From CAWCDJ01 sp963836015 (GTDB taxonomy: Bacteria; Acidobacteriota; Terriglobia; Bryobacterales; Bryobacteraceae): DNA of 64,000 nucleotides. Location: contig CAWIIF010000004.1 of the NCBI GenBank assembly GCA_963836015.1, positions 806,001 through 870,000 of the forward strand, written 5' to 3'. The notes under the pieces are model-generated. The model worked only from the letters and a program-made list of their open reading frames with translations, ran no database searches and was not told the DNA's origin. Positions 23,933-32,480 of this stretch are shown one piece after another. Within the stretch, counting starts at the first letter, position 1; the number at the start of each line of letters is the position of its first letter. A program made the position numbers and the translations under genes.

Positions 23933-24592
23933 CGCGGCCTTTCTCACCGCGGGGGCAGGCGGCGGGCCTTCCCGCTTCATCGTCACGCTGATCAGCCGGA
24001 CCGCGGTCCGCGGCTTATCGTTCGCGCCCGTGGGAACATGCGCAATCTTGTTCACCACGTCCTGGCCCTCTACCACTTGCCCGAACAAAGTGTAACTTCC
24101 ATCCAGCGACGGGTAAGCGACCTCGGTAATGAAGAACTGGCAGCCGCCTGTATTCTTCGATCCGATATTGGCCATCCCCAGGCGCCCGGGCCGGTCGAAC
24201 TTGAGAGTGGGGCGGATCTCATCGGGAATCGTGAACCCGCATTCCCCGGAGCCGCTGCCCGTCGGATCGCCCGTCTGGATCATGAAGTTCGGAATCACGC
24301 GATGAAAGATGAGGTTGTTGTAGAGGGGACGCTTCACCATCGCGCCCGTCTTCGGGTCTTTCCACGCCTTCACGCCGCGCGCCAGGGCGCTGAAATTCCG
24401 GACCGTGATGGGCGTCTCTTTTTCGAATAACTGCGCCGTGATGGTGCCCAGCGACGTTCTCAAAATCGCATACAGCCCGGGCTCCAGGGCGGGCGCGGCG
24501 GCCGCCGATCCTGCCGGGGGCTTCGCCGGGGCAGCCGGTGCCTGCGCCAGGGCGGCGCAAGCCGTCAACAGTAGAACCGATAATGTCTTCAT
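23897..24592 (-). CDS. Secreted cyclophilin-type peptidyl-prolyl cis-trans isomerase
   Basis: The protein has 231 residues and speeds proline isomerisation during folding in the cell envelope. A signal peptide ends near ALAQA (about residue 17). A low-complexity Ala/Pro linker precedes a cyclophilin domain containing NFSALARG, YNNLIFHRVIPNFMIQTGDP, GRLGMANIGSKNTGGCQFFI and GQVVEGQDVVNKI, followed by a Lys/Ala/Pro tail. I chose the ATG at 24592 because it begins the signal peptide; the open frame extends 87 residues further upstream without meaning. The 3' end is the source of the 45-base direct repeat. Confidence 0.9.
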   Translation of the reverse strand: MKTLSVLLLTACAALAQAPAAPAKPPAGSAAAAPALEPGLYAILRTSLGTITAQLFEKETPITVRNFSALARGVKAWKDPKTGAMVKRPLYNNLIFHRVIPNFMIQTGDPTGSGSGECGFTIPDEIRPTLKFDRPGRLGMANIGSKNTGGCQFFITEVAYPSLDGSYTLFGQVVEGQDVVNKIAHVPTGANDKPRTAVRLISVTMKREGPPPAPAVRKAAPGTKKAPATKK

Positions 24593-24737
24593 CTTGACCA
24601 CTCCGTCAAAGACGCATTTTATAATGAATCCGATCGGTGTGCTCCCGAACAGTCCGGAATTCGCCGAACCCGCTTCATCCTGCACAATAGGGTAGAGTGC
24701 GCCGCGCGGTGCGGCGGCATTTCCAACGAGGTACCGG
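24593..24737. promoter_or_regulatory. Divergent promoter region of PPIase and a small secreted protein
   Basis: A central AT-rich patch (TTTTATAATGAAT, about 24617-24629) reads TATAAT on the plus strand and TATAAA on the minus strand, so both genes may use it. A TTGACC (24594-24599) lies 20 bases upstream of the plus-strand box, a longer spacer than ideal. Confidence 0.35.
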
Positions 24738-25118
24738 ATGAAAGCGCTTTGGTTGGTCCCGGTGTTCGCGCTGACGATGCTCGGCGCCGACATTTCAGGG
24801 AAGTGGTCGGGCAATATCGAGGTCTCGGACCCTTCAAGCGGCGACAAGATCAATACGCCCGTGAAAGTGGTCTTCGATCAAAAGGATGGAACCGTCTCGG
24901 GACAGATCGGCAGATCGGAAGACGAGCAGTCCGAGGCCATCCGCAACGGAAAACTGGAAGGGAACAAGCTCACTTTCGACGTGCAGCCGCCGGAGGCGAC
25001 CAGCGCCATGAAGTTTCAGCTCGTGCTGGTGGCCAACGACCGCATCGAGGGCGAGATGAAAGGCGCGGTGGACGTCGGCAACGTGTCCGGCAAAGTCACC
25101 TTGCAAAAGGTGAAGTAG
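24738..25118 (+). CDS. Small secreted beta-rich protein of unknown function
   Basis: The protein has 126 residues. A short signal peptide ends near TMLGA. The mature part is predicted as a single beta-sandwich or barrel, with alternating strands ISGKWSGNIEV, TPVKVVFDQKDGTVSGQI, GKLEGNKLTFDV, MKFQLVLVANDRIEGEM and GNVSGKVTLQK. The WxGxxxV and IxGxM pattern is common in acidobacterial periplasmic proteins of unknown role. Its 3' end converges with the TPR gene, 6 bases apart. Confidence 0.7.
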   Translation: MKALWLVPVFALTMLGADISGKWSGNIEVSDPSSGDKINTPVKVVFDQKDGTVSGQIGRSEDEQSEAIRNGKLEGNKLTFDVQPPEATSAMKFQLVLVANDRIEGEMKGAVDVGNVSGKVTLQKVK

Positions 25119-25124
25119 CGGCGC

Positions 25125-26300
25125 TCACTTGGCCAGCTCCATCTGTAGCTGCCGGTAGGCCGCTTCGTCGTAATTCGTCTTCAATCGCACCCGGCCCTCG
25201 GTCTTGGGGTCGCCGGGCCGGGGTCCCTGCTGTAGAATCGCCCGCCCCAGCAGCGCCGTGGCCTCGGTATCGTTGGTGTTGCGCGCCAGCACCTCGCGGA
25301 AGCTGGCGGCTGCCGCGGCGTACTGGGCGGCGTACCATTGCGCGTACCCCAGGTTGAAGTAGTAGTCCGGGTCGGAGTCGTCTCCCTCCAACGCCTTCTT
25401 GAAGCTGGCGATCGCTCCGTTGAAGTTGCCTCGCCGGTCCTGCACGGCGCCCAGGTTGTTGTACACCTCGTTGAGCGGCATGGAGCCGGCCACCAGCGTG
25501 AAGCTCTTTTCCGCACCATCGAAATCGCCGATGTGGTACCGCGAGAGACCCAGAAAGAACTGCGATTCCAGGTAGTGGGGGTCCTTTACGCTCACCCGGT
25601 CGAACCAGCTCGCCGCGGTCTTATAGTCCTTCCTCTCCCAGGAAGTCCGCGCCAGTTGGAAACAGGGCTGCGAATAGTGGTCGTCGAGCCGCGCCGCCTG
25701 GGTGAAAAGCCGGTGGCGCTGCTCCGGAGACGCGCTCAGCAGGCCCCGGATATAACTTTCCACGGCGTCGATCCGCACCGGGGGCCGCGCCTTCAGAAAC
25801 TCCTCCTCGGTGGGCGCCCCCTTCGGCCGCAACAGCTCCAGCGCATGCCAGCCCAGCCTCGCTTCGATGGCCGCCAGGTCTTCCATCGCTCCCGTCTCGC
25901 TGAATGCCGGACCGAGATGAAGCTGCTTGAGATCGAGAATGTGCGCCGTAATCCGGATCGAGCCGCGCGATTGCTGGTTGGTCTGGTCCGCCGGCGTCAG
26001 TTCGTACTGGCCGTAGATCACCCGCGAGGCGTCCAGCGCCTCCCCCACCTTGATCACCGAGGCGTGCGTCAACTCCGCCCCGGGACGCAGGGAAAGGCGC
26101 CGGAAGGCCTCCTGCCGGTCTTCCCGGTCCAACACCAGGAGCCCTTCCGAAGCCAGCGAATCGCGAACCGATTCGGCGATGCTCTCCCCGATCCAATCGA
26201 GGTTTGCCTGCTGGGTGTGGTTAAAGAAGGGCAGCGCCAGAACGGTCTGCGCCCGCAAGGCGCTGCCGCAGAGCACCGCCAGAAGAAAAATCCGCAGCAT
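25125..26300 (-). CDS. Secreted TPR protein with TolB-like N-terminal domain
   Basis: The protein has 391 residues. After a signal peptide (ends near LRAQ, residue 18) comes a FlgO/TolB-N-like domain with VLALPFFNHTQQANLDWIGE and SVRDSLASEGLLVLDRED. At least five TPR-like repeats follow (for example NNLGAVQDRRGNFNGAIASF, YYFNLGYAQWYAAQYAAAAASF). Such proteins occur as periplasmic scaffolds. The ATG at 26300 was chosen because a TACACT -10 lies 8 bases upstream and the signal peptide begins there; the longer frame to 26480 runs into the miaA end. Confidence 0.8.
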   Translation of the reverse strand: MLRIFLLAVLCGSALRAQTVLALPFFNHTQQANLDWIGESIAESVRDSLASEGLLVLDREDRQEAFRRLSLRPGAELTHASVIKVGEALDASRVIYGQYELTPADQTNQQSRGSIRITAHILDLKQLHLGPAFSETGAMEDLAAIEARLGWHALELLRPKGAPTEEEFLKARPPVRIDAVESYIRGLLSASPEQRHRLFTQAARLDDHYSQPCFQLARTSWERKDYKTAASWFDRVSVKDPHYLESQFFLGLSRYHIGDFDGAEKSFTLVAGSMPLNEVYNNLGAVQDRRGNFNGAIASFKKALEGDDSDPDYYFNLGYAQWYAAQYAAAAASFREVLARNTNDTEATALLGRAILQQGPRPGDPKTEGRVRLKTNYDEAAYRQLQMELAK

Positions 26301-26308
26301 GAAATTTA

Positions 26309-26314
26309 AGTGTA
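26309..26314 (-). promoter_or_regulatory. -10 element 8 bases before the TPR gene
   Basis: Read on the minus strand this is TACACT, followed by 8 bases and the ATG at 26300. There is no ribosome-binding site, so the transcript would be leaderless. The -35 region is poor. Confidence 0.4.
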
Positions 26315-26347
26315 ACAGTGCGGCATGCCTCTTCACGTCCGTGTAGC

Positions 26348-26500
26348 TCAGCAGGGAACGGTCCAGCCTCGGCACGGGGCGCAATACCGGTAGACGATCG
26401 GGGCGATATCGTGTGCAAAGGTGGGCGTCGAAGGGGTCTGGGCGCAGGCCAGGGAAGCCGCGGCGGCGATCAGGAAACAAACTGCCTTACCCGTTCCAGC
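26348..26500 (-). pseudogene. Remnant of a secreted c-type cytochrome-like protein
   Basis: A minus-strand frame begins inside the miaA end with a hydrophobic signal-like segment (AVCFLIAAAASLACAQ) and continues FAHDIAPIVYRYCAPCR before running into a stop at 26348. The pattern HDIAPIVYRYCAPC is typical of the heme-attachment region of secreted cytochrome c domains, where the next residue should be histidine. Here it is arginine and the domain ends at once. The frame has no convincing start codon. I read it as the left-over 5' end of a deleted gene. Confidence 0.45.
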
Positions 26501-27459
26501 GCCTCCCTTTGGATCTCCGCGTCGCCGCCAAACCCCTTCAGCCAAACCAGCCCCGCCTCCCTGCGGAACCAAGTGATTTGACGTTTGGCGTAGTTCCGCG
26601 TGTTTCGTTGCGCGTAGAATAATGCGTCGCGCGGACTCAGCTCGCCCTGGATCAGTTGCAGCGCCTGCCGGTATCCATGTGATTCAAAAGGCTTGGCCGA
26701 CGCGGGGAAGCCCAGCGCCAGGATGCCGCGCACCTCTTCCACCAGCCCCCCCTCGAACATCTGCGAGCAGCGCAGGTCGAGCCGCCGGTACAATTCGTCG
26801 CGCTCCGGAAGCAGCCCGAGCTTGAGCGTCCGGTAACCGCGCAGCGCGTCGCGCCCCTGCCGGAAGAGATCCGTCACCGGCCGCCGCGTCAGCAGGCGCA
26901 CTTCCAGCGCCCGCGTGACTTTGGGAACGTCGTTGGCGTGGATCCGGGACGCCGCCTCCCGATCCAGCCTCCGCAGCACGCGATGCAGCGACCCCGGCCG
27001 GCGTCCTTCCCGCGCGGCCAGCCGGTCCCGCAGCGCCTGGTCGCGGGTCGGCCCTTCGAACAGCCCGTCCAGCACGGCCCGTAGATAAAACCCGGTGCCG
27101 CCTGCGATTACGGGCAGGCGCCCGCGCCCGGTAATGGCGGCGGCCGCCTTCCGCGCCAGGCGTGCAAATTCGCCGGCGGTGAACAGTTCGTCCGGGTCCG
27201 CGATGTCCATCAGGTGGTGCGGAACCCCCCGCCGTTCCTCCATTTTGAGCTTGGCCGTCCCGATGTCGAAGTGGCGGAAGACTTGCAGAGAATCGCAATT
27301 GATGATCTCACCGTCGAATTCTTCGGCGATGCGCAGCGCCAGTTCCGATTTCCCCGAGCCGGTCGGCCCCGCCACTGCAACCAGCGGATGCCCCGGCGCG
27401 TCTTGCCCCTCAGGGACTTTGTATTCGCGCAAGTCGGTTCTCGGAGGTACAGATGTCAT
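26470..27459 (-). CDS. miaA: tRNA dimethylallyltransferase
   Basis: The protein has 329 residues. It adds the dimethylallyl group to A37 of tRNAs that read UNN codons. The P-loop GPTGSGKSEL, the D-containing INCDSLQVFRHFDIGTAK segment, the GGTGFYLRA motif and the late ALFYAQRNTRNYAKRQITWFR tRNA-binding region are all present. I chose the ATG at 27459; a TTG at 27489 would add 10 unlikely residues and overlap the promoter. The N-terminus is somewhat longer than average (about 26 residues before the P-loop region). Confidence 0.94.
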   Translation of the reverse strand: MTSVPPRTDLREYKVPEGQDAPGHPLVAVAGPTGSGKSELALRIAEEFDGEIINCDSLQVFRHFDIGTAKLKMEERRGVPHHLMDIADPDELFTAGEFARLARKAAAAITGRGRLPVIAGGTGFYLRAVLDGLFEGPTRDQALRDRLAAREGRRPGSLHRVLRRLDREAASRIHANDVPKVTRALEVRLLTRRPVTDLFRQGRDALRGYRTLKLGLLPERDELYRRLDLRCSQMFEGGLVEEVRGILALGFPASAKPFESHGYRQALQLIQGELSPRDALFYAQRNTRNYAKRQITWFRREAGLVWLKGFGGDAEIQREALERVRQFVS

Positions 27460-27480
27460 CAGGCGGTGTCTGGGAACCTC

Positions 27481-27490
27481 GTTATACAAT
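27481..27490. promoter_or_regulatory. Overlapping divergent -10 boxes of miaA and the TPR gene
   Basis: GTTATACAAT reads TACAAT (27485-27490) on the plus strand toward 27553 and TATAAC (27481-27486) on the minus strand toward miaA. The two genes appear to share this AT-rich patch. The -35 regions are not clear on either side. Confidence 0.5.
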
Positions 27491-27502
27491 AAAAATGTGA
27501 TC

Positions 27503-27536
27503 TTCGACCTTCACGAGGGGCCTCCTGACGGTCGAA
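27503..27536 (+). promoter_or_regulatory. Hairpin in the 5' leader of the large TPR gene
   Basis: TTCGACC (27503-27509) pairs with GGTCGAA (27530-27536), TCA with TGA, and GAGG with CCTC around a 2-base loop, giving 14 pairs interrupted by small mismatches. It fills the centre of the roughly 55-base leader. No U-tract follows and it ends 16 bases before the start codon. Confidence 0.5.
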
Positions 27537-27552
27537 AGAAAGTAAAGACTCC

Positions 27553-29589
27553 ATGCCTCGGATAGCCAAAGCGATTCTTTGCCTCGCACCCATGGTAGCG
27601 ATGGGCTACGCTCAAACGGCGCAGACTCCTTCCGCAACCACCAACGCTCCGGATGATAAAGCCGGAGCCTACTATAACTTTGCCATGGGCCGGCTGTACG
27701 CGGAACTGGCTGCCGCCGATGGAGGCAAGAACGACTACGTCTCCAAAGCCATCCAGCACTACCAGGAGGCCTTGAAGCTCGATCCCTCCGACAGCCTGAT
27801 CTTCGAGGAGCTGACGGATCTTTATATCCAGACCAACCGTCTCCGCGATGCCGTGGCGCAAGCCGAGGACATGCTGAAGCAGAACCCCGACAACCTCGAC
27901 GCGCGCCGCATGCTGGGACGCATCTACACTCGCATGGTCGGAGACAGCCAGCCGGGCAAGATCCCCGAGGAGTACCTCCGCAAGGCCGTCGAGCAGTACC
28001 AGAAGATCACCGAGAAAGATCCCAACGATGCCGAAAGCTGGGTGATGCTCGGCCGCCTCTACCGCGCGTCGAACAAGTCCCCGGAATCCGAGAAGGCCTA
28101 TAACCAGGCACTCAAAGCCGATCCCGACAACGAAGACGCGCTCACCGGGCTGGCCATGCTTTATGCGGATCTCGGCGATACCAAGGCCGCCATCGAGAAG
28201 CTCAAAGCGGTCACCGACAAGTCGCCGAACGACCGGCTGCTGGCCATCCTCGCCGACCAGTACGAGCAGGTGCACGACTACAAGAGCGCCGCCGACGTGC
28301 TGAAGAAGGCCTATGATCTGGCCCCCGATAACGGCCGCATCGCCCGCGGGCTGGCCAAGGACCTGCTCTACTCCGACCAGTTCGACGAGGCCCTCAAGCT
28401 CTATACGCAGCTGGCCGCCGACGAGCCCCGCGACCAGGAGTTTCCCACCAGCATCGCCGAGATCTATCGTGCCAAGCGCAATTTTGCCAAGGCCCACGAG
28501 TATCTGGACAAGGCCAAAGCCATCGACCCCAGCAATCTGCAGGTGCGCTACGAAGAGGTGAAGCTCCTCGAAACCGAGAACAAGACCGATCAGGCCATCG
28601 CTTCCTTGAAATCGATGCTCGACGACACGGCCCGCCGCACTTACTCCGACGCCGAGGCTGGCGTGCGCTCCACCATGCTCGAGGAATACGGCATCCTGCT
28701 CCGCAGCCAGGAGCAGTACCCGCAGGCGGTCGAGGCCTTCCGCCAGTTGGGCGCTTTGGGCGGCGACCGGGCTCCGCGAGCCGCCGTGCAGGTAATCGAC
28801 ACCTATCGCCAGCAGAAGGACTACGCTGCCGCGCTAAAAGAATCCGACGCCGCTTTGAAGAAGTTCCCCTCCGAGCGCATGATCAAGATGGAGCACGCCA
28901 CCGTCCTCGGCGACCAGGGCAAGGTGGATGAGGCCGTTGCCGAAATGCGCGCGCTGCTCAAGGGCGATCACGACCGCGAAACGCTGCTCACCATCGCGCA
29001 GGTCTACGACAAGGCCCGCCGCTTTGCCGACGAGGGCAAGACCCTCGACGAGGCCGAGAAGCTCTCGAAGACCAAGGAAGACCAGGCCGCGGTGTATTTC
29101 ATGCGCGGCGCCATGTATGAGCGCGGCAAGAAGTACGACGCCGCCGAGGCCGCTTTCCGCAAAGTAATCGAGCTCGACCCGGACAATGCCGGCGCCATGA
29201 ACTACCTGGGTTACATGCTGGCCGACCGCAATACGCGCCTCGACGAAGCCGAAAAGCTCATCGCCAAGGCTCTCGAGCTGGATCCCGACAACGGCGCTTA
29301 TCTCGACAGCCTGGGCTGGGTGTACTACCGCCAGGGCAAGCTCGACCAGGCCGAAGGAATGCTGGTCCGCGCTCTCGACCGCATCGGCCAGGACCCCACC
29401 GTCCACGACCATCTCGGCGACGTCTACTTCAAGCTGGGCAAGACCCGGGATGCCATCAACCAGTGGCAGGCCTCCGTGAAAGGCTTCCAGTCCGCCGCTT
29501 CGGCCGACCGCGATCCCGAGGAGATGGCCAAGGTCAACCGCAAGCTCGACGCCGCCCGCGTCCGCCTCGCCCAGGAAACGAAGAAGTAA
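27553..29589 (+). CDS. Secreted multi-TPR repeat protein
   Basis: The protein has 678 residues. A signal peptide (cleavage near GYAQ, about residue 21) is followed by almost unbroken tetratricopeptide repeats over the whole length, roughly 15 helix pairs, such as HYQEALKLDPSDSLIFEELT, QYQKITEKDPNDAESWVMLG and AFRKVIELDPDNAGAMNYLG. No catalytic domain is visible, so it is a periplasmic or outer-membrane scaffold. The gene stands alone; tandem hairpins follow the stop codon. Confidence 0.85.
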   Translation: MPRIAKAILCLAPMVAMGYAQTAQTPSATTNAPDDKAGAYYNFAMGRLYAELAAADGGKNDYVSKAIQHYQEALKLDPSDSLIFEELTDLYIQTNRLRDAVAQAEDMLKQNPDNLDARRMLGRIYTRMVGDSQPGKIPEEYLRKAVEQYQKITEKDPNDAESWVMLGRLYRASNKSPESEKAYNQALKADPDNEDALTGLAMLYADLGDTKAAIEKLKAVTDKSPNDRLLAILADQYEQVHDYKSAADVLKKAYDLAPDNGRIARGLAKDLLYSDQFDEALKLYTQLAADEPRDQEFPTSIAEIYRAKRNFAKAHEYLDKAKAIDPSNLQVRYEEVKLLETENKTDQAIASLKSMLDDTARRTYSDAEAGVRSTMLEEYGILLRSQEQYPQAVEAFRQLGALGGDRAPRAAVQVIDTYRQQKDYAAALKESDAALKKFPSERMIKMEHATVLGDQGKVDEAVAEMRALLKGDHDRETLLTIAQVYDKARRFADEGKTLDEAEKLSKTKEDQAAVYFMRGAMYERGKKYDAAEAAFRKVIELDPDNAGAMNYLGYMLADRNTRLDEAEKLIAKALELDPDNGAYLDSLGWVYYRQGKLDQAEGMLVRALDRIGQDPTVHDHLGDVYFKLGKTRDAINQWQASVKGFQSAASADRDPEEMAKVNRKLDAARVRLAQETKK

Positions 29590-29592
29590 GTA

Positions 29593-29635
29593 GGGTAGGC
29601 CTCCGGCCTGCCCCCCAAGCCGAGCGCAGCTCGGC
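29593..29635. terminator. Tandem hairpins between converging genes
   Basis: GGGTAGGCC/GGCCTGCCC (29593-29613, one G-T pair) and GCCGAGC/GCTCGGC (29619-29635) stand side by side between the TPR gene and the convergent MFS gene. There is no U-tract. The first hairpin belongs to the GGGCAGGCC palindrome group also seen at 3695 and 34952. Confidence 0.5.
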
Positions 29636-29650
29636 AGTTAGCCCGCGGTC

Positions 29651-30946
29651 TTAGGCGGCCGCTTCCTGTGCGTTCGCTTCGAGCGGTGTTACCGGATCGA
29701 GCAGCAGCCAGAAAATAATGCCGGTCAGGTAGACCGCGGCCGAGACGTAGAACGTCAGGTTCCAGTTGCTGTGCGTCCACTTCAACAGGTACCCGATCAC
29801 CACCGGCGCTACGAACCCGGCGAAGTTGCCCCACATGTTCATCGCGCCGGAGAGCGTCCCGGCGTACTTGCCGCCGATGTCCATCGCCGCCGACCACGCA
29901 CCCGGCATTACCAGGTCGTTCGAGAAACTCGCCATCGCGATCGCCAGAACCGCCATCAGCGGATCGCGCATCGTGGTCGAGAGCACCAGGAATCCCGCTG
30001 CGCCCGCGAAGCCGATGCAGGACATCGTCTTCCGTGCCAGCTTCACGCTGCCGGTTGTCCGCGCCAGCCACCCTCCCACCACCACCGAAAACGGGTTGCC
30101 CAACCCGCCGAAGAACAGCGGCAGGATGCCGAACAGCGCGGTCGACCCGAGTTCCAGGTGCCGCGCTTCGCGCAGGTAGGTCGGCAGCCAGGTAATGTAA
30201 AAATACCAGCCATAACTAAGCGCGAAGTACTGCCAGCACAGCATCCACACCTGCCGTGAGCGCAGGAATTTGCCCCACGGCACATCGCCGTGTCCCGTCG
30301 CCAGCTGCGCGCTTCCCTTCAGCAGATCGCGCTCCGCCTGGTTGAGCTTCGGATTCTCCAGGGGATCGTTGCGGTACCAGCGGTAGAAGATCATCGCCCA
30401 GATCACACCGATCAGTCCGAAAATCCGGAAGGCATTCCGCCATCCCACCCACTGCATTACCAGCCGCACCAGCGGCGGCGTAAATGCGCCGCCCCACCGC
30501 GCCGCCAGCCACATGATGCCCTGCGCCCGCGTTTTCTCGCGCCGCGGAAGCCACGTGGTGAAGGCCTTTGTCAGGTTCGGAAAACAGCCCGCTTCGCCCG
30601 CGCCGAACAGGAACTGGGTAACGGTCAGCGACGCCAGGTTAAAAGTGGATCCCGTGGCCGCGGTGAAGGTGGACCACCAGAGCACGATGCGCAGCAGCAC
30701 CTTGCGCGGCCCCAGCCAGTCCCCCAGAAACCCGCCCGGCATTTCGAAGATCGAGTAAGCCAGGCCGAATGCCCCGAACGCCCATCCCATCTCGGCTTGA
30801 GTAATTCCCAAATCGTGGCGAATCACCAGGGAAGCGAAGGAAAGAGACACCCGGTCGATATAGGTAATCACCGCCAGGGTAACCGCGAACACGATTACCC
30901 AGTAGCGAACCCGGGTGGGACGCTCCTGAACCGGGGCGGGCGTCAT
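29651..30946 (-). CDS. MFS transporter, anion:cation symporter (hexuronate/phthalate) family
   Basis: The protein has 431 residues and 12 predicted membrane helices. The N-terminal ITYIDRVSLSFASLVIRHDLGI, the loop motif GDWLGPRKVLL, and GAGEAGCFPNLTKAFTTWLP are characteristic of the ACS group of proton-coupled importers of sugar acids and related organic anions. The substrate cannot be read. It is transcribed toward the TPR gene; upstream lies an amino-acid permease on the same strand, 86 bases away. Confidence 0.87.
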   Translation of the reverse strand: MTPAPVQERPTRVRYWVIVFAVTLAVITYIDRVSLSFASLVIRHDLGITQAEMGWAFGAFGLAYSIFEMPGGFLGDWLGPRKVLLRIVLWWSTFTAATGSTFNLASLTVTQFLFGAGEAGCFPNLTKAFTTWLPRREKTRAQGIMWLAARWGGAFTPPLVRLVMQWVGWRNAFRIFGLIGVIWAMIFYRWYRNDPLENPKLNQAERDLLKGSAQLATGHGDVPWGKFLRSRQVWMLCWQYFALSYGWYFYITWLPTYLREARHLELGSTALFGILPLFFGGLGNPFSVVVGGWLARTTGSVKLARKTMSCIGFAGAAGFLVLSTTMRDPLMAVLAIAMASFSNDLVMPGAWSAAMDIGGKYAGTLSGAMNMWGNFAGFVAPVVIGYLLKWTHSNWNLTFYVSAAVYLTGIIFWLLLDPVTPLEANAQEAAA

Positions 30947-31032
30947 CGGGATCCACTCGTCGCGTCAGTCCCGGCGGCAAGTGCGATCGTTCGTGCTCTC
31001 CGTCCCGTGTTCATGCAGTCTCCTCGTTGTTT

Positions 31033-32424
31033 TCACACCCGCGGCGGCCGGATCCCGAAGTGATACACCAGCGCCCCCAAGCCGACCGTGGCGAATGCGG
31101 TCAACGAGGCCCGCGGCTGCTGAATGATGCCGTAAATCATCATACAAGTTCCCACCGCGATATATGAAGCGGGAATCAGCGGCCACGCGAAATCCAGCGC
31201 CTTCAGCCGCTGCCACCCGGCCCGCTTCCGCCGGAACACGAACAGCGACGCCACCGAGAGCACCGTGAACAGCGTCAGGCTCATCCCGATGTACAACACC
31301 AGTTCGCGAAACGGCGTCAATGTCATCAGCATCGCGCACACGCCCTGGCTGACGATCGCCAACACCGGCGAGTGCCACCGCGGATGCACCGTAGCCGCCG
31401 CCGCGAAGAACGCCTTGTTCTTGGCCATCGCGTAATACACGCGCGGGCCGATCGTCACCTCGGCGTTCACCGTCGATGCCAGCGCCAGCGCCATCAGCAC
31501 CGAAAATACTCCCGCGATCTGCGGCCCGAACAGGTTGTGCGCCGAGAGCGAGCCGATTGCGATCTCACCCTTCATGGCCTCGAGCGGCGTGGAGTAGATG
31601 AACACCGCGTTCAACGCCAGGTACAGCGCCGCCACGATCGCCGTGCCCGCCGCCAGCGCCGCCGGCAGCGTCCGGGTCGGCCGCCGTACTTCTTCGGCCA
31701 CATACGTCGCCGCGTTCCACCCGCTGTAGCCGAACATCACCCACAGCAGGCTGATCACGAATTGCGTCGGCAGCGTGACCTTCGACGTGCGCAGCGCCGG
31801 TTCGGCAAAGTGCGCCCAGCTCCCGCTTCCGACCGCGAACCCGAGCACCACGAATACCGCGATCATGATCAGCTTTGTCGTGGTCAGCACGTTCTGCACC
31901 TTCGCCGTGCGCCCCACCCCCACGCAGTTAAGCAGTGTGAACCCGGCGATCAGCGCCGAGGCCGCCAGTTGCGCCCCGCCCAGCTTCAGCGAGAGCGCGC
32001 CCGACCCGATCACGATGCCCGGCCCCTCCGCTTTCAGCGGCGGAATCACGTGCCCCAGGTAATCCGAAAAGGCCAGCGCCGTGGCCGCGATGGGCGCCGA
32101 GAAGCCGGCGAAAAACGATACCCACCCGGTCATGAAGCCCCACTCCGGCCCGAACGCCTGCGTGAGGTACACGTACTCCCCGCCCGAGCTCGGAAAATTA
32201 ATCCCCAGCTCCGAGTAGCTCAGAGCGCCCGCGAATGCGAACAGCGCGCCCACGCTCCAGCAGGCCATGATCAGCCCGGCGCTCCCCAGGTCGCCCGCCA
32301 TGAATCCCGTGGTGGCGAAGATTCCGGTGCCCACCATGTTGGAGATGACGAGCGCCGTCGCGCTGAAGAACCCGAGCTGCCGGAGCAGCCCCGGCTTGGA
32401 GGCCTGCGTCTGAATATTCGCCAT
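31033..32424 (-). CDS. APC-family amino-acid permease
   Basis: The protein has 463 residues and about 12 membrane helices. The first helix has SNMVGTGIFATTGFMAG, the G-rich substrate-binding turn of the amino acid-polyamine-organocation superfamily, followed by YSELGINFPSSGGEYVYL. Related proteins import or exchange amino acids; the substrate is unknown. The ATG at 32424 was preferred over an upstream ATG at 32442 because the latter overlaps a TACAAT -10 box. Confidence 0.88.
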   Translation of the reverse strand: MANIQTQASKPGLLRQLGFFSATALVISNMVGTGIFATTGFMAGDLGSAGLIMACWSVGALFAFAGALSYSELGINFPSSGGEYVYLTQAFGPEWGFMTGWVSFFAGFSAPIAATALAFSDYLGHVIPPLKAEGPGIVIGSGALSLKLGGAQLAASALIAGFTLLNCVGVGRTAKVQNVLTTTKLIMIAVFVVLGFAVGSGSWAHFAEPALRTSKVTLPTQFVISLLWVMFGYSGWNAATYVAEEVRRPTRTLPAALAAGTAIVAALYLALNAVFIYSTPLEAMKGEIAIGSLSAHNLFGPQIAGVFSVLMALALASTVNAEVTIGPRVYYAMAKNKAFFAAAATVHPRWHSPVLAIVSQGVCAMLMTLTPFRELVLYIGMSLTLFTVLSVASLFVFRRKRAGWQRLKALDFAWPLIPASYIAVGTCMMIYGIIQQPRASLTAFATVGLGALVYHFGIRPPRV

Positions 32425-32480
32425 TCGAGACCTTAGAGCCATTGTAGGGCAGCCGGCCCGTCCGCGCCGCAATCGTTCGG

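Noticed and set aside
26338..26420. A tRNA-like stretch (GTAGCTCAGCAGGG).
   Set aside because: No acceptor stem, anticodon arm or GTTCGAAT-type T-loop can be paired around it, and a cytochrome-like remnant explains the sequence better.
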